DNA of 64,000 bases, from NCBI RefSeq assembly GCF_900142935.1, contig NZ_FSRS01000001.1:1994001-2058000 (forward strand), in the 5' to 3' direction. Under the pieces are notes generated by a model that had not been told where the DNA came from, ran no database searches, and saw only the letters and a program-made list of their open reading frames with translations. The position numbers and the translations under genes are program-made. Source of the stretch: Rhodovulum sp. ES.010 (lineage in GTDB: Bacteria; Pseudomonadota; Alphaproteobacteria; Rhodobacterales; Rhodobacteraceae). Shown here one piece after another: positions 56,603 to 64,000 of this stretch; the stretch's first letter is position 1; each line of letters starts with the position of its first letter.

Positions 56603-59364
56603 TGGCCCAGCCTGTCGAGCAGCGCGGGCACGTGGACCTGATCGGATTTGTAGTTGCCGGTCAGCACATGCATCATGAGGTTGATCCCGAAGCGGAAGGC
56701 GATTTCGCGCTGGCGCTCGCCGGCATAGCCTCGGCCGACCGGGAACATCGCCCCGCCCTGCCCGTCCACCGCCCAGGCCGCCGCCCAGTCGTTGCCGCCG
56801 ATCACCACCGGCGTGACACCGTCATTGAGGTCGCGGAACGGCATGCCCTCGGCCTGTTCGGCGTCCGCCGGCGCGGCTTCGACCCAGACATCGCGGCTGG
56901 CATGGCGGCCGGGGAAGTCCTGGAGCAGGTAAAAGGTCCGCGTGAGCACGTGGTCGGTGGGCACGGGTTCCAGCGGCGGCACGTCGAGCGGCTGGGCGAG
57001 TCGCTGCAAGCGCCGGCCCTCGGGCGAGCCGCCGCCGAACCGGGCGACGTCGGCGTCGCGCGTGTCGAACAGGATCATGCCGCCGGTACGCAGGTAGCGG
57101 TTGAGCTTGGCATAGGCCTCGGACGAGGGCTGCGGCTGGCCCGCGGTCACCGGCCAGTAGAGGAAGGGGAAGAGGGACAGCTCGTCGGTTTCGAGGTTCA
57201 CGGCGATGGGCTCGGCGGGCTCGATTGAGGTGCGCTGGGTCAGTTTTTCCGACAGCCCGCGCAGCCCCGCGCGTGCCACCTCGTCCACCCGGGCGTCGCC
57301 GGTCACCACATGGGCCAGCACCACCTCGGTCGTGGCCTTCAGCGCCAGCGCGTCGTCCGTGGCCTGTTGCGCGTCGGCCTCCATCGGCAGCATCAGCGCC
57401 AGCACCAGCGCTGCAACCGCGCCCGAGCGCTGGCCGCGGAGCCGCCCCGAGAGCCAGAGCGAGGCGAGGATATCGGCGGCGAAAAACGCGAGCGCCGCGG
57501 TCAGGACCCAGCCTTTCAAGAGCGTCTCGCGCGCCAGCGCGAGCCCCTCGACGGGGATGCGCGCGGGCCAGGCGATCGGCGCGATCTGGGTTTCGGGGCC
57601 GACGACGTTGAGCGCGAGGCGGCGGTCGTCGCCGGCATAGAGCCCCGGCGGAAGGTCGGGGCCGGGGCGCGCGTCGGCTAGTTTCTCGCCGGGGATGCCG
57701 GGCAGCGTGCCGGCCTCGCCCACGTCGCCGAAGGCGTCCAGAACCGTTTCGGCGACCCAGGTGGTGCCCTGCAGTTCCGCCGCCTCGGGGCGCGCAGGGC
57801 GCGTCGAGACGGCCAACCGTTCAAGCATCTGCACGAACAGGCCCGAGAGCGGCAGGGTCGACCATTCGACGTTGGCAGTAACGTGGAACAACACCACCTG
57901 CCCTTGGCCCAGCTTCTTGCGGGTAACCAGCGGCGTGCCGTCGGTCAGCGCCGCGATGGAGCGGTCGACAAGCTGCGGGTCGGGCTGGGCCATGACCTGC
58001 GCGTTCACCCGGACGTCTGGCGGCACCTCCAGCCCGACGAAGGGAGATGATTCCGCGAAAGGCCGCAACTGCTTGGGCTCGCCCCAGCTCATCGCGCCGC
58101 CGACGGTGCGCCCGCCCACGCGCAGGCGCACCGGCATCAGCGGGTCTTCGGCGTCGCGGCTGACATCCGAGGCGGCGAGGCGGGGGCCCGCGAACCGCAC
58201 CAGCAACCCGCCATCCTCGACCCAGCCCTGCAACGCCTCGGCCTCGGCGGCTGCGAGCGTCGCGATATCGGCCAATACGATCACGTCGGGGCTGGCAAGA
58301 ATGATGTCGGACAGGGTGCCGTCGACTAGGTCCGCGGTCGGCTCGAGCGCCTTGTTCAGGTAGAACAGCGGCGAGAGCAATTGCAGCCCCTCGCGGTTTT
58401 CGCGCCCTGCAAGAAGCGCGACTTCTCGGCGCTTGAGGCTGTCATCGGTCAGCGTGACCGCACCGGCAGAGCGCACCCCCTCGACCGCGAAGCGACTGAT
58501 GCGGTTGCGCAACTCGGGCGGCAGGACGAGCTCGGTCTCGACCGTGCCCGCGCCCGCCTCGAACGTGGCCTGCGTCCGGGCCAGAACCCGCTCCACCCCC
58601 GCCGGGTCCCGACCCGTCGCGCTGAACGTGACCTCGGAGGCATCGTCCGCCCGGGCGCGCAACGCGGTCAGCCGGATCGCCCCGTCCTCGAAGGCCGCAG
58701 GACGTAGCACAACAACCGGCCGGGGGCTTTCGAACACGCGGACGTCGCCCGCGGCGGTGAATGTGGTCAGCAGACCCTGCCGCCCCTCGTAATCCAACCC
58801 GCCGGACATCCAGAAGGTATCGAACCCGCCGTCCAGCCCGTCGGCCCATACGCCCAGCGCCTGCACGTCGGGCAGCCAGGGCGCGGGTTCCAGCCCGGCA
58901 AGCCGGCTGATCCAGGCCTCTGCCGCCTGGAAGGGCAGTCCCGCCTCGGGCAGGTCGGTCGCCTGCACCACGGCCACGGGCCGTCCGTCGCGCCCGGCCT
59001 CGTCCAGAATCGCCTCGACCCGGTCCATCCTACGCGGCCAGTCGCGCGCGTCCGCCCAGGTGCCGTCGATGAAGACGAGAAGCGGCCCCTCGCCCGGCTG
59101 CCGGTCCCGCGGGTTCAGGATCGGGCCGGCGAAGGCGACGATGAGCGCCGCGACCGCCAGCATGCGAAGCAGCAGCAGCCACCAGGGCGTCTTGTCTGTC
59201 TGGGTCTCGTCGTCGGTCAGCCCGAGGAGCAGCGCGACGCCCGGAAACCGCCGGCGGATCGGCGCCGGCGGCACGGCGCGCAACACAAGCCACAACGCCG
59301 GAAGCGCGACCAGCGCCCAAAGCAACGCCGGCGCGGCGAACCCGATGCCGCCGATCGTCCACAT
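56599..59364 (-). CDS. BatA-like membrane protein with DUF4159 domain
   Basis: This 921-residue protein starts with the aerotolerance-regulator BatA N-terminal domain (two helices; ALLWALVALPALWLVLRAVP, PIRRRFPGVALLLGLTDDET), has a long periplasmic middle and a further membrane region (about 640-690) before a C-terminal DUF4159 domain (FLYWPVTAGQ, GGMILFDTRDAD, GGNDWAAAWAVDGQGG). The chosen ATG at 59364 overlaps the DUF58 stop. DUF4159 proteins pair with MoxR ATPases across proteobacteria; function of the complex is undefined. Confidence 0.88.
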   Translation of the reverse strand: MWTIGGIGFAAPALLWALVALPALWLVLRAVPPAPIRRRFPGVALLLGLTDDETQTDKTPWWLLLLRMLAVAALIVAFAGPILNPRDRQPGEGPLLVFIDGTWADARDWPRRMDRVEAILDEAGRDGRPVAVVQATDLPEAGLPFQAAEAWISRLAGLEPAPWLPDVQALGVWADGLDGGFDTFWMSGGLDYEGRQGLLTTFTAAGDVRVFESPRPVVVLRPAAFEDGAIRLTALRARADDASEVTFSATGRDPAGVERVLARTQATFEAGAGTVETELVLPPELRNRISRFAVEGVRSAGAVTLTDDSLKRREVALLAGRENREGLQLLSPLFYLNKALEPTADLVDGTLSDIILASPDVIVLADIATLAAAEAEALQGWVEDGGLLVRFAGPRLAASDVSRDAEDPLMPVRLRVGGRTVGGAMSWGEPKQLRPFAESSPFVGLEVPPDVRVNAQVMAQPDPQLVDRSIAALTDGTPLVTRKKLGQGQVVLFHVTANVEWSTLPLSGLFVQMLERLAVSTRPARPEAAELQGTTWVAETVLDAFGDVGEAGTLPGIPGEKLADARPGPDLPPGLYAGDDRRLALNVVGPETQIAPIAWPARIPVEGLALARETLLKGWVLTAALAFFAADILASLWLSGRLRGQRSGAVAALVLALMLPMEADAQQATDDALALKATTEVVLAHVVTGDARVDEVARAGLRGLSEKLTQRTSIEPAEPIAVNLETDELSLFPFLYWPVTAGQPQPSSEAYAKLNRYLRTGGMILFDTRDADVARFGGGSPEGRRLQRLAQPLDVPPLEPVPTDHVLTRTFYLLQDFPGRHASRDVWVEAAPADAEQAEGMPFRDLNDGVTPVVIGGNDWAAAWAVDGQGGAMFPVGRGYAGERQREIAFRFGINLMMHVLTGNYKSDQVHVPALLDRLGQ

Positions 59365-60239
59365 CAGCGCACCCGTTCGAGGGCGCGGTACAACCACAGA
59401 AGCGCTCCTTGCGCCCCTTCGCCCGAGTGATGCGTGGAGTAATACCAGCCAGTGACGCGCGCAAGCTCGGCCAGCCGCGCCTTGCGTTCGGCCAGTCGTT
59501 CGAGGTACCGGACCTTCAATTCTCCCGCCTTCAGCGTCTCGTGGCGCAGGCTGCCGCCCATGCTCTCGAAGATGGTGCGCCCGTCATAGGGGAATGCTTC
59601 CTCCGCGGGGTCCAGGATCTGCAGCATTGCGCCGGTGACGCCCCGATCGGCGGCCTCGGTCAGCGTGCGCTCCACCGGCGCCAGGTCACCGAGGAAATCG
59701 GACAGGAAGACCGCGCGGGAGTGGGGTGCCATCCCGCGGGCCTCCGGCGCCCCGTAATCGGCCTCCCCCTGCGCGGCGCTCAGGATGTCGGCCATGCGCA
59801 GGAGTTGCAGCGCCCCCCGGCGCGGGGGCAATCCGGAGCCCAAGAGGCCCACGCGCTCTCCGCCGCGGTTCAGCAGGACGGCCACCGCCATCGCCAAGAC
59901 CCGGGCGCGTTCGGCCTTACTGGGGTGGGTCTTGTCGCCCGCAAAGCCCATGGAGGCGGAATCGTCGACCCAGATCAGCACGCTCTGCGCGGCCTGCCAT
60001 TCCTTTTCCCGCACGAAATGCGCGTCCGACCGGCCGGACCGGCGCCAGTCGATCATTCGCGCCTCGTCGCCAGCATGCGCCGGGCGGTATTGCCAGAACT
60101 CGTCGCCCATCCCCGCGCGCCGGCGCCCGTGCTCGCCCAGAAGCACCGCCTGCGCCAGATGCTCGGCATCGGCGAGCAGCGGCGGCAGCGCCTCGGCGAT
60201 GCCTTCGGCGCAGGCGCGGAGGGCGGCGGGGTCGCTCAC
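59364..60239 (-). CDS. DUF58 domain protein
   Basis: This 291-residue protein has the DUF58 signature: GDEFWQYRPAHAGDEARMID then WRRSGRSDAHFVREKEW, followed by a VWA-like fold with MIDAS-like DDSASM. DUF58 proteins are encoded beside MoxR ATPases and probably serve as adaptors. The start overlaps the MoxR stop by four bases and its stop overlaps the BatA/DUF4159 start. Confidence 0.92.
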   Translation of the reverse strand: MSDPAALRACAEGIAEALPPLLADAEHLAQAVLLGEHGRRRAGMGDEFWQYRPAHAGDEARMIDWRRSGRSDAHFVREKEWQAAQSVLIWVDDSASMGFAGDKTHPSKAERARVLAMAVAVLLNRGGERVGLLGSGLPPRRGALQLLRMADILSAAQGEADYGAPEARGMAPHSRAVFLSDFLGDLAPVERTLTEAADRGVTGAMLQILDPAEEAFPYDGRTIFESMGGSLRHETLKAGELKVRYLERLAERKARLAELARVTGWYYSTHHSGEGAQGALLWLYRALERVR

Positions 60240-61243
60240 GCGGCGGCCTCGACCCGCACGACCTCGCGCGCCACGCTCTCGATCACCTCCGCCAGGCTGT
60301 CGCCGCGGGCCCGCGCCGCGAAACTCAGCGCCATGCGGTGGGTCAGCACCGGCGCGGCCATCTTGAGCACGTCGTCGGCGGACGGCGCCAGCCGGCCCTC
60401 GAGCAGCGCCTGGGCGCGCACCGTCAGCATCAGGGCCTGGGCGGCGCGCGGCCCCGGCCCCCAGGCCACCGCCTCGCGTACGATCTCGGGCGCCTCGGGT
60501 TCCTGCGGGCGGCAGGCGCGGACGAGATCGAGGATCAACTCGACCACCGCCTCGCCCACCGGCATCCGGCGCACCGTCTTCTGCGCGGCGATCAGTTGCT
60601 CGGCGCTGAACACCCCATGCGCCTCCTCCTCTTCCAGCCCGGTCGTGGCGATCAGGATGTCATGCTCGGTCTTGCGGTCGGGATAGGGCACGTCGATCTG
60701 CACCAGAAACCGGTCGAGCTGCGCCTCGGGCAGCGGATAGGTCCCCTCCTGCTCGATCGGGTTTTGCGTCGCGAGCACGTGGAAGGGCGGGGTCAGCGGG
60801 TGCGCCTCGCCTGCAATCGTAACGGATTTTTCCTGCATGGCTTGCAACAGCGCCGACTGGGTCCGGGGAGAGGCGCGGTTGATCTCGTCGGCCATCAACA
60901 GCTGGCAGAAGATCGGCCCCTCGATGAAGCGGAAGGCGCGGGAGCCGTCCTCGCCGGTCTCCAACACCTCGGAGCCGAGGATGTCAGCCGGCATCAGGTC
61001 GGGAGTGAACTGGATGCGCGCCCCGTTCAGCCCCATAACCGTGGAGAGCGTGTCCACCAGCCGCGTCTTGCCCAGCCCCGGCAGACCAATCAGCAACCCG
61101 TGGCCGCCGCACAGAAGAGCCGAGAGGGTCAGGTCGACGACCCGCTCCTGGCCGATGAACCGCTTGGTAATGCTGTCCTTGGCCTCGGCCAGCCGGGTGC
61201 CCAGCGTCTCGATCTCGGCGACCAGCTCGGTCTCGTCGGACAT
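60236..61243 (-). CDS. MoxR family AAA+ ATPase
   Basis: This 335-residue AAA+ ATPase has Walker A GLPGLGKT, Walker B LLMADEINRASPRTQSALLQ and sensor 1 ATQNPIEQEGTYPLPEAQLDRF, the MoxR hallmark. It should remodel or load cofactors into the proteins encoded downstream (DUF58, BatA/DUF4159). The start chosen is MSDETELV at 61243. It is divergent from the DUF1285 gene across a 59-bp AT-rich region (CATATATG at 61262, TATTAT at 61273). Confidence 0.95.
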   Translation of the reverse strand: MSDETELVAEIETLGTRLAEAKDSITKRFIGQERVVDLTLSALLCGGHGLLIGLPGLGKTRLVDTLSTVMGLNGARIQFTPDLMPADILGSEVLETGEDGSRAFRFIEGPIFCQLLMADEINRASPRTQSALLQAMQEKSVTIAGEAHPLTPPFHVLATQNPIEQEGTYPLPEAQLDRFLVQIDVPYPDRKTEHDILIATTGLEEEEAHGVFSAEQLIAAQKTVRRMPVGEAVVELILDLVRACRPQEPEAPEIVREAVAWGPGPRAAQALMLTVRAQALLEGRLAPSADDVLKMAAPVLTHRMALSFAARARGDSLAEVIESVAREVVRVEAAA

Positions 61244-61302
61244 GACAACTCTCCCTTCGGTCATATATGGGCTATTATCGGCACATATGGCGTGCGTCAC
61301 AA

Positions 61303-61905
61303 ATGGCAAAAAACCAGTCAGCACAAATGATCGTGAGACCCGACGCCGAAAAACTCGCGAAATCCGCCCGCGCGGCGGCCGTGGAGGGCAAACTACCTCC
61401 GGTTGATTCGTGGGATCCGCCCTTCTGCGGCGATCTCGACATGCGGATCGCGCGCGACGGGACCTGGTTCTATCTCGGCACGCCGATCGGCCGGGCGCCG
61501 CTGGTGCGGCTGTTCTCGACCATCCTGAAGCGCGAGGGCGAGACGTATTTCCTGGTCACGCCGGTCGAGAAGGTGGGCATCACCGTCGAGGACGTGCCCT
61601 TCGTGGCGGTCGATTTCGAATGCAGCGGCGAGGGCGCGGCGCAGGTGCTGAGTTTCGTGACGAATGTCGGCGACCGGGTCGCCGCGGGGCCCGAGCACCC
61701 GATCCGGGTGGAGCGCGACCCCGAGACCGGCGAGCCTTCGCCTTACGTCCATGTCCGCGGCGGGCTGGAGGCGCGAATCGACCGCAAGAGTTTCTACCGG
61801 CTGGTCGAGATCGGCACGCGCGAACGTCACGCGGGCGAGGAGTGGTTCGGCCTCCGCTCGGGCGGCGTGTTCTTCCCGGTGATCCCGTCGGCCGAACTGC
61901 CCTGA
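61303..61905 (+). CDS. DUF1285 family protein
   Basis: This 200-residue protein has the DUF1285 core: PPFCGDLDMRIARDGTWFYL, GTPIGRAPLVRLFSTILKRE, VTPVEKVGITVEDVPFVAVD and SFYRLVEIGTRE. ATGs at 61303 and 61327 are both possible. It is divergent from the MoxR gene and lies 6 nt upstream of the hydroxypyruvate isomerase gene. Function unknown; a tandem beta-barrel nucleic-acid- or phospholipid-related role has been proposed for relatives but is not shown here. Confidence 0.88.
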   Translation: MAKNQSAQMIVRPDAEKLAKSARAAAVEGKLPPVDSWDPPFCGDLDMRIARDGTWFYLGTPIGRAPLVRLFSTILKREGETYFLVTPVEKVGITVEDVPFVAVDFECSGEGAAQVLSFVTNVGDRVAAGPEHPIRVERDPETGEPSPYVHVRGGLEARIDRKSFYRLVEIGTRERHAGEEWFGLRSGGVFFPVIPSAELP

Positions 61906-61911
61906 GCGCCC

Positions 61912-62670
61912 GTGCCCCGGTTCTGCGCGAATCTCGATTTTTTGTTCACCGAGCGGCCCTTCCTCGACCGTTTCGCCGCCGCGCGGGCGGCGGGGTTCGA
62001 GGCGGTGGAGGTCCTTTTTCCCTACGACCACGACCCCGGCGAGATCGCCGCGCGCCTCGCCGGCGAGGGGCTGGCGCTCGCGCTGATCAACACCCCCGCG
62101 GGCGACTGGGCCGCGGGCGAGCGGGGCTTCGCCGCGCGGCCGGACGATGTTGTGCGGTTTCGCGAGGGTTTCCTGCGCGGCGCGGAACTGGCCGCACGGC
62201 TCGGGGCCCGGCACCTGCACCTCCTGGCCGGCTGTGCCGCGGGGCCGGAGGCGCAGGAGACCTATCGCGACAACCTCGCCTGGGCCGCCGACACCGCGCC
62301 CGGCCAGAACCTGACCATCGAGCCGATCAACCCGGTCGACATCCCCGGCTATTTCCTGGCCCGCTTCGACGATGCGATCGCCCTGCTCGACACGCTGGAA
62401 CGCCCCAACCTGCATCTGCAATTCGACGCCTACCACGCAAGGCGCATCGCGGGCGACGTGCCGGGGCTCTGGTCGCGGGTGAAGGCGCGGGTTGCGCATG
62501 TGCAGGTGGCCTCGACGCCCGCTCGGGATGAACCCGTGGCCAGCGAGATCGACTATCTCGGATTCTTCGCGCGGCTCGATGCGGACGGCTACGACGGCTG
62601 GATAAGCGGGGAGTATCACCCTGCGGGCCGCACAGAGGACGGGCTTGGCTGGATGTCGATGGCCGGCTAG
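61912..62670 (+). CDS. hyi: hydroxypyruvate isomerase family TIM-barrel protein, 3-prime end at an IS junction
   Basis: This 252-residue xylose-isomerase-like TIM barrel starts at GTG 61912. Metal/substrate residues are visible in NLTIEPINPVDIPGYF, LHLQFDAYHARR and ISGEYHPAGRTEDGLGW. Enzymes of this family interconvert hydroxypyruvate and tartronate semialdehyde in glyoxylate or tetronate metabolism. The stop TAG is at the IS630 insertion point: TA is the target duplication and G is the first base of the element. The last three or four residues (MAG) may therefore not be original, but the length is near the family norm, so function is likely kept. Confidence 0.88.
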   Translation: MPRFCANLDFLFTERPFLDRFAAARAAGFEAVEVLFPYDHDPGEIAARLAGEGLALALINTPAGDWAAGERGFAARPDDVVRFREGFLRGAELAARLGARHLHLLAGCAAGPEAQETYRDNLAWAADTAPGQNLTIEPINPVDIPGYFLARFDDAIALLDTLERPNLHLQFDAYHARRIAGDVPGLWSRVKARVAHVQVASTPARDEPVASEIDYLGFFARLDADGYDGWISGEYHPAGRTEDGLGWMSMAG

Positions 62671-62682
62671 AGCGCGTCGCAT

Positions 62683-63291
62683 TTAATCGGCCTCATAGCC
62701 GGCCGCCTTGAAGTAGTTGTAGCATTCTTGGTCTGAGAAGAGGTCGCAGACATGGCCGACGGCCGCCCAAAGTTGATCGTAGGTTCGCGCGGCTGCCTTC
62801 CTTATGAGCGACTTCAGCTTTGAGAACGCCATTTCGATGGGGTTCAGGTCCGGGCTGTAAGGCGGCAAGAACAGGAACCAGGTGCCAATCGCACGCAGGG
62901 ACGCCGCTGCGGCCGGGGCCTTATGGCTCGACAGGTTGTCGAGAATGACAACGTCGCCTTTGCGCAGCGTCGGCCCCAGCTGGGTTTCGATGTAGAGGGC
63001 GAACATCTCGGCGTTCATCGCCCCGTCGATGATCCATGGTGCGTCGAGCCGGTCGTGGCGCAGGGCCGCGACGAAGGTCTGGGTGCGCCAATGTCCGAAC
63101 GGCGCGTGATCGACGAGGCGCTGCCCGAACGGGGCCCAGCCGGTCGTCTTGGCCATGTTGGTTTTGACCGAGGTCTCGTCCACAAAGGCCAGCCGGTCCA
63201 GATGGTTGGCCATGAAGGGCTGGCGTTTCGCGATCCAGATGCGCCGCAGATCGGCGACATCCTTGCGCTTCTGCTCAAGCGCCTGCAGGTC
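62683..63291 (-). CDS. IS630 transposase, C-terminal DDE part (second frame)
   Basis: The continuation of the transposase in the second frame is 202 residues from the slip site. It contains the DDE triad: AFVDETSV, VVILDNLSSHKAP and SPDLNPIEMAFSKLKSL. No start codon is needed if ribosomes shift at the A6 run; the first internal ATG is at 63213. The length and all catalytic residues are intact, so the element may be active. Confidence 0.88.
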   Translation of the reverse strand, partial: DLQALEQKRKDVADLRRIWIAKRQPFMANHLDRLAFVDETSVKTNMAKTTGWAPFGQRLVDHAPFGHWRTQTFVAALRHDRLDAPWIIDGAMNAEMFALYIETQLGPTLRKGDVVILDNLSSHKAPAAAASLRAIGTWFLFLPPYSPDLNPIEMAFSKLKSLIRKAAARTYDQLWAAVGHVCDLFSDQECYNYFKAAGYEAD

Positions 63292-63640
63292 TTTTTTCGT
63301 GCGTCAGACCAAGCCCGCGCAGCACCCGCCAGATCGTGCCGCGATGGACCTCGATGCCATGGGTTTCGGCCAGCTCAACGGCCAATTCATCGAGCGTGAT
63401 CTCGCCCTTGGCGGCGACGCGGGCTTCGATCCAGCCGGTCACGCCCGCAAGCTTGCCGTGCCCGCCGCCATTGCCTTGGGGCCGGGGCTTGAGTGATCCG
63501 GTCTCGCGACGCAGTTTGATCAGCTCGTTCACGAACTTCGGCGATACCCGGAAGTGCCGTGCCGCTTCGCGATGCCCATGACCTTCGTCCACGAACGCGA
63601 CGACACGCTCGCGTAGCTCTATCGGATGTGGTTTGCCCAT
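63275..63640 (-). CDS. IS630 transposase, N-terminal DNA-binding part (first frame)
   Basis: This 121-residue frame begins MGKPHPIELRERVVAFVDEG and holds the helix-turn-helix (HREAARHFRVSPKFVNELIK) and linker of IS630 transposases, ending GLGLTHEKRPAGA. At the A6 run (63292-63297; minus strand GAAAAAAG) the correct downstream sequence DLQALEQKRKDV lies in the +1 frame. Shift there would produce the full-length enzyme; without it the product is only the DNA-binding part, possibly an inhibitor. Confidence 0.88.
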   Translation of the reverse strand: MGKPHPIELRERVVAFVDEGHGHREAARHFRVSPKFVNELIKLRRETGSLKPRPQGNGGGHGKLAGVTGWIEARVAAKGEITLDELAVELAETHGIEVHRGTIWRVLRGLGLTHEKRPAGA

Positions 63641-63728
63641 CTATGACCCCCATATCTACCTCAAAGAGACGGAATCACATCACGGCCAATCTGGGAATCC
63701 TGAATCCGAAAGCCGGCGACACGCTCTA

Positions 63729-64000
63729 GCAGGCTGCTGAAAAACCTCGCTCTGGACGTCGGTTGAGGGACGTGATTCACCCCTTGGGCGGTTGCCGGAG
63801 GGGTTGGGATGCGGGGCGCGGACGAGACGAGCGGGTCGCTGTTCAGCTATGTTGACATCGAGGCGCGGATCCCGGCGCGGCATCCGTTGCGGCAGATCCG
63901 GCGGGTCGTGAACGAGGCTTTGGCCAGCCTCGATGCCGAGTTCGAGACGCTCTACGCCCCGGAGGGCCGGCCCTCGATCCCGCCGGAGCGGCTGATCCGG
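63729..64000 (+). mobile_element. left part of an IS5/IS1182-like insertion sequence (cut by window edge)
   Basis: The sequence GCAGGCTGCTGAAAAACC at 63729-63746 resembles the terminal repeat of IS5/IS1182-group elements. It is followed about 60 bp on by the start of a transposase gene that runs off the window. The IS630 copy lies directly against this end. The right end and target duplication are outside the window. Confidence 0.75.
63809..64000 (+). CDS. IS5/IS1182-like transposase, N-terminal 64 residues
   Basis: The open frame from the ATG at 63809 continues without a stop to the last base. Its product begins MRGADETSGSLFSYVDIEAR and continues IPARHPLRQIRRVVNEAL, with YAPEGRPSIPPERLIR at the edge, the N-terminal domain pattern of IS1182/IS5-type transposases. 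GGAG lies about 12 nt upstream. The catalytic domain is beyond the window. Confidence 0.85.
   Translation, partial: MRGADETSGSLFSYVDIEARIPARHPLRQIRRVVNEALASLDAEFETLYAPEGRPSIPPERLIR

Larger units (their letters stand above)
62668..63728 (-). mobile_element. IS630-family insertion sequence with TA target duplication
   Basis: The element runs 62670-63726, 1057 bp. Its ends are inverted repeats: left GAGCGCGTCGC and, read inward from the right, GAGCGTGTCGC, 10 of 11 identical. It is flanked by TA dinucleotides at 62668-62669 and 63727-63728, the target duplication expected for the IS630/Tc1/mariner superfamily. It carries one transposase gene split across two frames on the minus strand. Insertion was between the hydroxypyruvate isomerase gene and an IS5/IS1182-like element. 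Confidence 0.9.

Overview
The window is GC-rich DNA with dense, mostly operonic coding on both strands. Gene content points to an alphaproteobacterium of the Rhodobacterales (Roseobacter-type): a form I aerobic CO dehydrogenase cluster in coxM-S-L order, urease genes interleaved with small unknown genes, a TIGR02300/FYDLN-acid protein, DUF1523 and DUF1127 proteins, and a DeoC-ALDH16 pair. No rRNA, CRISPR array, prophage or replication origin was seen. The only mobile DNA is at the right edge.

Layout. 0-3.4 kb: partial GntR regulator, YgjP-like metallopeptidase, acidic zinc-ribbon protein, tRNA-Ala(GGC), PAS sensor. 3.7-8.0 kb: RND efflux adaptor and permease. 8.0-16.5 kb: CO oxidation genes (MHYT-LytTR regulator, coxM, coxS, coxL, a RidA-family gene, coxD, coxE, coxF). 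16.5-23.6 kb, opposite strand: urease genes (ureD, ureA, a small membrane protein, a HupE/UreJ transporter, ureB, an Ala/Lys/Pro-rich unknown, ureC, a DUF1127 protein, ureE, ureF, ureG). 23.8-29.3 kb: nitrilase-family amidase and a second RND system. 29.6-37.5 kb: unknown small protein, deoC, bifunctional-looking ALDH16, DUF1523 pair, M20 peptidase, panC-panB. 37.7-50.4 kb: a catabolic region with an oligopeptide-type ABC transporter, creatinase, two aldehyde dehydrogenases, an SDR, a P1 (DmpA/NylC-type) peptidase and a kynurenine-formamidase-like hydrolase. 50.4-62.7 kb: globin, EF-G-like GTPase, PH-like membrane protein, lipoprotein, a MoxR-DUF58-BatA/DUF4159 operon, DUF1285, hydroxypyruvate isomerase. 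62.67-64 kb: an IS630-family element next to the left part of an IS5/IS1182-like element.

How it fits together. The cox genes supply reducing power from CO, with maturation by the CoxD AAA+ ATPase, CoxE VWA protein and CoxF XdhC-like protein. A 12-bp direct repeat spaced by 20 bp lies between the LytTR-domain regulator and coxM and is a candidate operator. Creatinase releases urea and sarcosine, so the creatinase/ABC region and the urease operon could act in one nitrogen-salvage route, although they are 20 kb apart. The window carries two AAA+/von Willebrand pairs: coxD/coxE and the MoxR/DUF58 operon. Gene packing is extreme: several convergent pairs have stop codons 0-15 nt apart, including the cox and ure operons.
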